NCBI RefSeq assembly: GCF_036250735.1
Contig: NZ_CP109430.1
Location: forward strand, 2,356,001-2,420,000
Length of the DNA: 64,000 bases
Reading direction: 5' to 3'
DNA from: Streptosporangium sp. NBC_01495
Lineage (GTDB): Bacteria > Actinomycetota > Actinomycetes > Streptosporangiales > Streptosporangiaceae
Positions 59,039-64,000 of this stretch are shown in pieces. The notes beneath the pieces are model-generated. The model had not been told where the DNA came from and did no database searches. It was given only the letters and a program-made list of their open reading frames with translations. The translations under genes and the position numbers were made by a program. Numbering within the stretch: the first letter of the stretch is position 1; the number at the start of each line of letters is the position of its first letter.

Positions 59039-59676
59039 CGAGCGCCGCGCCGACACAGCTTCGTGTCCCCTATGTCATCGCCCACGCTGACGAGGTCGCG
59101 CCGCAACGCCTGCGGTTCGCCCGGCGCCCGCTTGGTGGACTGCGGCTCGCCTACGACGATCCGCGCCGGGGCGACATGGCCTGCGGGGTACTGCGCGTTC
59201 GCGTCCTGAACAACCGGCAGGGGCCGCCGCAGTGGCGCAAGCTCAACACGCTGCGCCAGTGGAGATGCATGGAGAAGCTGCTGTGCCAGGTCTGCGGGCG
59301 GGCCGCGACCGACCCCGGCACCGGGCGCATCCCCTGGATCATGACCGACACCGCGTTCCGCGAACTCCCCGAGGACCCCGCCGGGGGCCTCACGAGTGCG
59401 CCCCCGACCTGCCGGGCCTGCATTCCCGAGGCGCTGGCCACCTGCCCTCAGCTTCGTATCTCCCAGGTCGTCTGCACCGTCGCCCGTGCCGAACCCGCCG
59501 CCGTCCTGGCCGACATGTTCACCCCCGGCCCAGGTCCGCGAGCAACCCCCACGGGCGAGCACAACGTGGAGATCAGCCTGAGAGACGAGGTACTGCTTCC
59601 CTACACGCTGGCCACACAGCTGATCGTCCAAGTTCACGACCTTCAGCCAGCGCCGTACCTGGTGAATCAGGGCTGA
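59035..59676 (+). CDS. Protein with Cys-rich zinc-ribbon-like core, unknown function
   Basis: 213 residues. Central CQVCGR (about 81-86) and CRACIPEALATC (about 125-136) supply four or five cysteines for a treble-clef or zinc-ribbon-like site. The N-terminus contains VIAHADEVAPQRLRFARRPL, the C-terminus RATPTGEHNVEISLRDEVLL. Family not recognised; similar Cys-x-x-Cys proteins occur in actinomycete accessory clusters. It is the last gene before the IS element. Confidence 0.6.
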   Translation: MTSAAPTQLRVPYVIAHADEVAPQRLRFARRPLGGLRLAYDDPRRGDMACGVLRVRVLNNRQGPPQWRKLNTLRQWRCMEKLLCQVCGRAATDPGTGRIPWIMTDTAFRELPEDPAGGLTSAPPTCRACIPEALATCPQLRISQVVCTVARAEPAAVLADMFTPGPGPRATPTGEHNVEISLRDEVLLPYTLATQLIVQVHDLQPAPYLVNQG

Positions 59677-59768
59677 GGCCAGACGGCTTCCTTCCGCCGA
59701 ACCTCTGAGACTCCCCGGCAGGGCAATCCTTTCCCTGGACGGTCCACACCTGACCGCCACCCTGTCGG

Positions 59769-61324
59769 GGGCTAACCCCAATGCCGGGAAGTTAAGGTCG
59801 TCGGCGGGTTGGTCAAGGTATCGGCGCTGAACCGGAGACATGAGAACGGAGATCCAGTAGAACGGGTGATCTTCCACAACCATCCGTCAACAGACTGGAT
59901 CTCCGTTGAGCCGACAGTCTGCCAGGTCTGCCCTGGCCCGTGCCATCAGCACGGTCTCATCGACCACACGGACCGCTGCGGGGGTGTTCGCGCCGGGCCA
60001 TCTGGGCGAGCTGACCCAGATCGTCCCCTTTGAGATGGTCGATGAGGCGCTGGCCGAAACCAGGGCGGTCGAGCGGCGGTTGCGCGAGTTGCCCTCGCGG
60101 GTGATGGTGTATCTGCTGCTGGCGGCGGGACTGTTCGCCGGACTGGGATATCAGCAGGTATGGGCTCGCCTGGTGTCCGGCCTGGCGAATCCGGGCGTGC
60201 CGCCGTCCTCTTCGGCTTTGGCCCAAGCGCGCCGCCGGGTGGGGGTAGCGCCGTTGAAGGCGCTGTTCGAGTTGCTGGCGGGCCCGCCCGCGGGTGCGCC
60301 GCGCTGGCGCGGGCTGCTGGTCTGCGCGATGGACGGCACCACGATGTCGGTGCCCGACAGCCCGGCGAACCTGACCCGGTACGGGCACCAAAGCGGCTCG
60401 CACGGCGGGTCGGGCTACCCGCTCGTGCGGTTGCTGACGGTGGTCGTCTGCGGCACCCGTACCCTGCTCACGGTGACCTTCGGCCCGTTCAAGACCGGTG
60501 AGACCAGCTACGCACCGGCCCTGTTCGGCTGCCTACGGCCCGGGATGGTGCTGCTGGCCGACCGCAACTTCGCGGTCAAGAACCTCATCACCGAGATCGC
60601 CGATACCGGGGCGGACCTGCTGATCCGTTGCAAGGTCGGCCGGGCCCTGCCCCGGCTGGCCACCCTGGCCGATGGGTCGTGGACCAGCGTGCTGGGTGGG
60701 GTCCCCATCCGGGTCATTGACGCCCACATCACCGTCACTCTCTCGGGCGGCACCCGGCGGATCGTGCACTACCGGGTGATCACCAGCCTGCTTGACCACC
60801 GCCGCTACCCCGCCCGCGACCTCGTCATCCTCTACCACCAGCGGTGGGAAATCGAAACCAGCTACCTCGAGTTGAAGTCGACCATCTTGGGCGGCCGGGT
60901 CCTGCGCGCCCGCACCCCGCAGGGCGTCGACCAGGAAATCTACGCCCTACTCACCGCCTACCAGGTCCTGCGGCTGGCGATGGCCGACGCCACCGCCGCC
61001 CAACCCGGCCTCCCCGATGATCGGGCCGGCTTCAGCATCGCCCTGCACACCGCCCGCGATCAGATCGTCCACGCCGCCGGCATCCTTGCCGGCACCACCA
61101 TCGACCTGCTCGGACGCATCGGACGCGCTCTCCTTGCAGATCCCCTCCCGCAACGTCGCGAACGCATCAGCCCGCGCATCGTCAAACGAGCGATCTCCAA
61201 ACACCGGGCCAAAGGACAAGTCGACCGCACCAACCACCGTGCGACCACCACGATCGAGGTCCTCGCCGAACCCCAGTTGACAGCAGCCTCAAGCCCTTAA
61301 CTTCCCGGCATTGGGGCTAACCCC
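59769..61324 (+). mobile_element. IS4-family insertion sequence with 12-bp target repeats
   Basis: Element proper about 59781-61312 (1.53 kb). Left end AATGCCGGGAAGTTAAGG (59781-59798) and right end CCTTAACTTCCCGGCATT (61295-61312) are perfect inverted repeats. GGGGCTAACCCC flanks both sides (59769-59780, 61313-61324). Because this repeat is itself palindromic at its ends (GGGG/CCCC), 2-4 bases could be assigned to either the target or the inverted repeat. Complete and apparently intact. Confidence 0.92.
59906..61300 (+). CDS. IS4 family transposase
   Basis: 464 residues from TTG 59906 (a GTG at 59981 is an alternative just before VFAPGHLGELTQIVPFEMVD). N-terminal IS4 domain GELTQIVPFEMVDEALAETR, RELPSRVMVYLLLAAGLFAG. 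DDE core: first Asp LVCAMDGTTMSVPDSP, second VLLADRNFAVKNL, and the YREK-like third motif YHQRWEIETSYLELKSTILG with the catalytic Glu. No frameshift is seen, so the enzyme may be active. Confidence 0.93.
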   Translation: MSRQSARSALARAISTVSSTTRTAAGVFAPGHLGELTQIVPFEMVDEALAETRAVERRLRELPSRVMVYLLLAAGLFAGLGYQQVWARLVSGLANPGVPPSSSALAQARRRVGVAPLKALFELLAGPPAGAPRWRGLLVCAMDGTTMSVPDSPANLTRYGHQSGSHGGSGYPLVRLLTVVVCGTRTLLTVTFGPFKTGETSYAPALFGCLRPGMVLLADRNFAVKNLITEIADTGADLLIRCKVGRALPRLATLADGSWTSVLGGVPIRVIDAHITVTLSGGTRRIVHYRVITSLLDHRRYPARDLVILYHQRWEIETSYLELKSTILGGRVLRARTPQGVDQEIYALLTAYQVLRLAMADATAAQPGLPDDRAGFSIALHTARDQIVHAAGILAGTTIDLLGRIGRALLADPLPQRRERISPRIVKRAISKHRAKGQVDRTNHRATTTIEVLAEPQLTAASSP

Positions 61325-61405
61325 CCTGGTTGCTCGGTGCGTCCCCACGTCACCCTCTCCCGCCCTCGCGGAGGGCGAGGGGCGAGAGAGCGAGCAGCCA
61401 GGGGG
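61321..61405. other. Long imperfect hairpin next to the IS target site
   Basis: CCCCCTGGTTGCTCG (61322-61336) pairs with CGAGCAGCCAGGGGG (61391-61405) through 15 positions with one G-T pair. The loop contains a nested CGCCCT-CGCGG-AGGGCG hairpin. Possibly the terminator of the unknown operon now cut off by the IS. Confidence 0.5.
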
Positions 61406-61410
61406 CTCAA

Positions 61411-61513
61411 CGCCGGGGCTGTGTACGCGCCGAGCCGGGGCCGTAGTACGTCTGGAAAATCACGTACACCGGTCGGGGGATGACGTACCTGTGAAACCGC
61501 ACAGCCCCCGGCG
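61411..61513. other. Stem-loop of about 100 nt
   Basis: CGCCGGGGCTGTG (61411-61423) pairs with CACAGCCCCCGGCG (61500-61513), 13 bp with one bulged base. Internal GTACGT and ACGTAC motifs occur three times. Could be a structured RNA, attenuator or residual mobile-element end. No gene lies between 61325 and 61558. Confidence 0.4.
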
Positions 61514-61558
61514 CCTGAGACAGACGGGTTTTTGCTCGCTGTCCGCTCATTTTCCTGG

Positions 61559-61909
61559 TCATCTGTCGGTTTCTCCCAGCCAGACGAGATCGGAGTGGAG
61601 CCGGTACGCGGCGCTGTCGGCGCTCCGCCAGCTGCCGAACCCCCGGGCGGTCACGCCGACGGTGGCCGCCTCTCCACCTGGCAGGGCCAGCCCGTACGCC
61701 ACCACCTCCGCGATACCGTCTCCGTCGTGGTCGCCGAACTCCTGGACCAGCGCGAACACGCGAGGCAGACCACCGGCCAGCGCCCGCACGTCCTCTCTGG
61801 TGGGACCGGCGTTCTCGGGAAAGGCGTCTCCCTCGCTTCCGGTTGCCGCCTCCGATGAGCTCGTGCCGTGGTAGACAGTCGAGTGGTCGGAACCGTTGAA
61901 GTGCTCCAT
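61559..61909 (-). CDS. Hypothetical protein
   Basis: 116 residues from ATG 61909 (AAGGAAG eight bases upstream). A low-complexity N-terminus (GTSSSEAATGSEGDAFP) is followed by a compact acidic domain: REDVRALAGGLPRVFALVQE, FGDHDGDGIAEVVAYGLALP, VTARGFGSWRSADSAAYRLH. The DHDGDG run could bind calcium, but no family is recognised. Confidence 0.5.
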   Translation of the reverse strand: MEHFNGSDHSTVYHGTSSSEAATGSEGDAFPENAGPTREDVRALAGGLPRVFALVQEFGDHDGDGIAEVVAYGLALPGGEAATVGVTARGFGSWRSADSAAYRLHSDLVWLGETDR

Positions 61910-62053
61910 CTCGGGTGCTTCCTTTCTGGCCGCCGGGACCGGGACGGGCGTGGCCTCCAAGCGAAGCCCGCCCCGGCCCCTTTCCTACTTCTTAATGTTG
62001 ACGTGACCCCATAACCCATAGCTGGTCGTCAATTGCCGCTTTTGTGTACTTGC

Positions 62054-62082
62054 TGTGATCGCTTGATTACTTTCGGTATACT
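62054..62082 (+). promoter_or_regulatory. Promoter of the second Scr1 regulator unit
   Basis: TGTGAT (62054-62059), 17-nt spacer, TATACT (62077-62082). The -10 is close to consensus. Transcription would start near 62089 and leave an 80-base leader. Confidence 0.5.
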
Positions 62083-62170
62083 GACACAACTGCGAGGGCT
62101 CGACAAGTTGTCCGGCCTCATCGATTGGACCGCGCCTCGATGTGCGCGACCAGCTCGGAAGGAATTGGGT

Positions 62171-63028
62171 ATGGCCGCTCCGAAGTGGATCACGTTGCGT
62201 TCCCAGTGGCTTGGTCAGCAACTTCGGGAACTGAGGGAGACCAACGATCTCCTCCTCAAGGACGTGGCCGAGTATCTGCAACGTGATCCGGGCACCATCA
62301 GCCGCTTCGAGTCCGGCGGATATCCCATTCGGAGACCCGACCTGTTCGCGCTTCTCGACCTGTACGGCGTCGCGGACGGTCATCGTCGTGAGGCGCTACT
62401 GAAGCTGAGCCAGGAGGTCTGGCAGAAGGGCTGGTGGGACGGCTATGCCGGAGAGGTCGTCGGCTGGCTCATCGACTACGTCTGGCTGGAGTCGCGGGCC
62501 AGGGAGATTCACACATTCGACAACACGTTGCTACCGGGACTGTTGCAAACCGAGGCTTATGCGCGTGCGGTGATCGCTGCGGCCGATTTCGACGTGGACG
62601 TCGAGCAGAGAACGCGCTGGCTCGAACTTCGTATGTCCCGTCAGGGGATCCTCAAGGGCGACGTTCCGCCGCGACTGTCGGCGATCGTCGACGAGGGGGT
62701 GCTTCGGCGCCGGGTCGGCGGCTCGGAATGCATGGCGACGCAACTCCGGCATCTGGCCGAGTGTGCCGTCCAGTCGAACATCGAGGTTCGTGTCCTCCCG
62801 TTCAGTGCCGGAGCGCATGCCAGTCCAACCGGCGCGTTCCGGATCCTCAAGGTGGAGGATCCTTTTCCCGAGGTCGCTTACGCGGATACCGCGAAGGGTG
62901 CCATCTATATCGAATCACCAGATACAGAACGTTTGGTGCAGACATACGATGAATTGCGGAAGCTCACCCTTACGCGTGAGGAGTCGGTCAGGCTGATCTC
63001 CGCGACGGCAGAGGAGTTGTTGAGATGA
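62171..63028 (+). CDS. HTH regulator with DUF5753 (Scr1 family)
   Basis: 285 residues, ATG 62171 with AAGGAA upstream. HTH (LRETNDLLLKDVAEYLQRDP, GTISRFESGGYPIRRPDLFA), then DUF5753 (REIHTFDNTLLPGLLQTEAY, ARLSAIVDEGV-like PPRLSAIVDEGVLRRRVGGS, IEVRVLPFSAGAHASPTGAF). It overlaps the following DUF397 gene (ATGA). Confidence 0.93.
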   Translation: MAAPKWITLRSQWLGQQLRELRETNDLLLKDVAEYLQRDPGTISRFESGGYPIRRPDLFALLDLYGVADGHRREALLKLSQEVWQKGWWDGYAGEVVGWLIDYVWLESRAREIHTFDNTLLPGLLQTEAYARAVIAAADFDVDVEQRTRWLELRMSRQGILKGDVPPRLSAIVDEGVLRRRVGGSECMATQLRHLAECAVQSNIEVRVLPFSAGAHASPTGAFRILKVEDPFPEVAYADTAKGAIYIESPDTERLVQTYDELRKLTLTREESVRLISATAEELLR

Positions 63029-63276
63029 ACGCGATGGAAGGGCACGAGGTGCTCGGCCCCGGCGAACTGGCCGGTGTCGCCTGGCGTATCAGTGCGCGGA
63101 GTGAGAACGGCGGAGGGAATTGCGTCGAGGCCGGGCCGCTGGGCGACGGCAGTGGGCGGGTCGCCGTACGGCACAGCCACCGGCCCGGCGGTGAGGTGAT
63201 CGTCTATACCCGCGCCGAGTGGGAGGCGTTCATCGGCGGCGTCAAGGACGGGGAGTTCGACTTCTCCGCCATGTGA
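63025..63276 (+). CDS. DUF397 domain protein
   Basis: 83 residues: WRISARSENGGGNCVEAGPL, RVAVRHSHRPGGEVIVYTRA, EWEAFIGGVKDGEFDF. A typical DUF397 partner, coupled to the HTH gene by a 4-base overlap. No HATPase gene is present beside this second copy of the unit. Confidence 0.93.
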   Translation: MNAMEGHEVLGPGELAGVAWRISARSENGGGNCVEAGPLGDGSGRVAVRHSHRPGGEVIVYTRAEWEAFIGGVKDGEFDFSAM

Positions 63277-63580
63277 AGCACGCGACGGCGACCTGAGCCC
63301 GCCGTGGTGCGGGCGGCGTTACGAGTCGCCGAGGGTCCTGGACGCCGCAGGGCTGTTCTCCGGCGGCCGGATCGAACGTGGGGTAGCGTACGCGGCGGCG
63401 CGGTGGATGGCCGCGCTCGCGGCGGGCTGGGATCTCGGCGGTTGGCGGACCTCAATCGTGCCATCGAGGCGGTGGAGCGGAATTCGCCCCGGTTGATCCG
63501 GTCGCAGCCTCCTCATCCGCCGAGCGGGCGTTCGCCGGTGACGGGAATCGATGGGCACCGGTGCGTGGTTTGCTTACCCC
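63277..63580. other. Intergenic region with a possible frameshifted gene scrap
   Basis: 304 bases. One frame reads CGRRYESPRVLDAAGLFSGG, RIERGVAYAAARWMAALAAG and then passes, by a one-base shift, into LADLNRAIEAVERNSP in another frame. This could be a decayed short gene; no family recognised. The promoter of the NAT gene must lie at the distal end. Confidence 0.3.
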
Positions 63581-64000
63581 ATGGACAAGTCGCAGATCAC
63601 CCGCTATCTGGACAGATTTGACATGGTTCGGCCCACGGAGCCGGATGTTCAGAGCCTGCGAGCCCTGCAGCTCGCGCACCTGAAAGCGGTGCCGTTCGAG
63701 AATCTGAGCATCCATCTCGGCGAGCCGATCGCGCTCGAACCGGACGCGCTGTTCGACAAGATCGTCGTCCGCCGTCGGGGTGGCTTCTGTTACGAGCTGA
63801 ACGGGTTGTTCGCCGAGTTGCTGACCGCGCTCGGCTACCGGGTGACGCTGCTGGCCGCCCGGGTCTTCGGCGGCGGCGGTGTGCCGGGGCCGCTCTTCGA
63901 CCATCTGGCGCTGCGCGTCGATCTCGACGAGCCGTGGCTGGTCGACGTCGGGTTCGGCGACTTCTCCGACGGGCCGCTGCGGCTCGACGAGCGCGCGGAG
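63581..64000 (+). CDS. Arylamine N-acetyltransferase (5' part)
   Basis: The first 140 codons are inside the window and the gene continues beyond it. NAT features: HLKAVPFENLSIHLGEPIAL, RRRGGFCYELNGLFAELLTA with the catalytic Cys, the catalytic His region LFDHLALRVDLDEPW, and Asp in LVDVGFGD. The enzyme acetylates arylamines or closes amide bonds in natural-product pathways (RifF-like); which is undecided. ATG 63581 has no clear ribosome site. Confidence 0.92.
   Translation, partial: MDKSQITRYLDRFDMVRPTEPDVQSLRALQLAHLKAVPFENLSIHLGEPIALEPDALFDKIVVRRRGGFCYELNGLFAELLTALGYRVTLLAARVFGGGGVPGPLFDHLALRVDLDEPWLVDVGFGDFSDGPLRLDERAE

Noticed and set aside
56804..63276. Prophage or integrative conjugative element
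   Set aside because: No integrase, structural, replication or transfer genes and no flanking att duplication were seen; only an IS and small regulators are present.

Overview
The window is GC-rich DNA from a soil-type actinomycete. It resembles the Streptosporangiaceae (Streptosporangium or Nonomuraea-like), but the genus cannot be fixed from sequence reading alone. The evidence is strong GC bias at third codon positions, many GTG starts, several probable leaderless genes, Scr1-type HTH/DUF397/HATPase regulatory units, a polyphosphate glucokinase, a family 2B encapsulin, and secreted cellulase and pectate lyase with LacI/CebR-type operators.

Layout. 0-5.6 kb: tail of a phospholipase C, a YjbR-like protein, a secreted protein made of a short charged repeat, a cytosine-deaminase-like amidohydrolase, a TIGR02960-type ECF sigma factor with a downstream cupin-like/DUF6069 reading frame, and a WD40 remnant. 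5.9-7.8 kb: a two-gene AAA ATPase + RloB-like TOPRIM module that looks like a defence system. 8.0-10.7 kb: an Scr1 HTH/DUF397/HATPase trio, a truncated HsdM, and a MazEF-type pair. 10.8-13.3 kb: a secreted small protein, a PLP decarboxylase and an unknown. 13.56-15.78 kb: the highlight, four tandem Y RNA genes just upstream of a Ro60 (Rsr/TROVE) gene. Each Y RNA has a Ro-type stem enclosing a circularly permuted tRNA-like domain. Three carry different anticodon-like loops (UCC, CGA, GUU); the third unit has lost the anticodon arm and the normal D arm.

16-25.7 kb: a DUF2637-like membrane protein, a ricin-domain pectate lyase, a serine-recombinase scrap, a PadR-regulated ABC exporter, and a three-gene membrane/YtkA-like operon that may handle copper. 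25.7-32.4 kb: NAD kinase, an unknown protein, a sulfotransferase + GT4 glycosyltransferase pair, and an encapsulin (EshA-type, cNMP domain) with a polyprenyl diphosphate synthase as likely cargo. 32.7-46.8 kb: secreted proteins, an ABC-F protein, a leaderless LacI regulator, a WxL-like surface pair, polyphosphate glucokinase, a GH6 cellulase with a perfect CebR box, and the long HrpA helicase. 46.9-56.7 kb: Uma2, HAD, DUF5709, Nudix and GNAT proteins, a GH128-like glycosidase, an MmyB-like regulator with an SDR, a membrane protein, and a TetR regulator next to a palindrome. 56.8-63.3 kb: an accessory patch of small unknown proteins and two more Scr1-type regulators, broken by an IS4-family element with intact inverted repeats and a 12-bp flanking repeat. 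The window ends inside an arylamine N-acetyltransferase gene.

Functionally, the window joins polysaccharide degradation under sugar-responsive repressors, developmental-type regulators, and two RNA/defence systems (Ro60-Y RNA and ATPase-TOPRIM).
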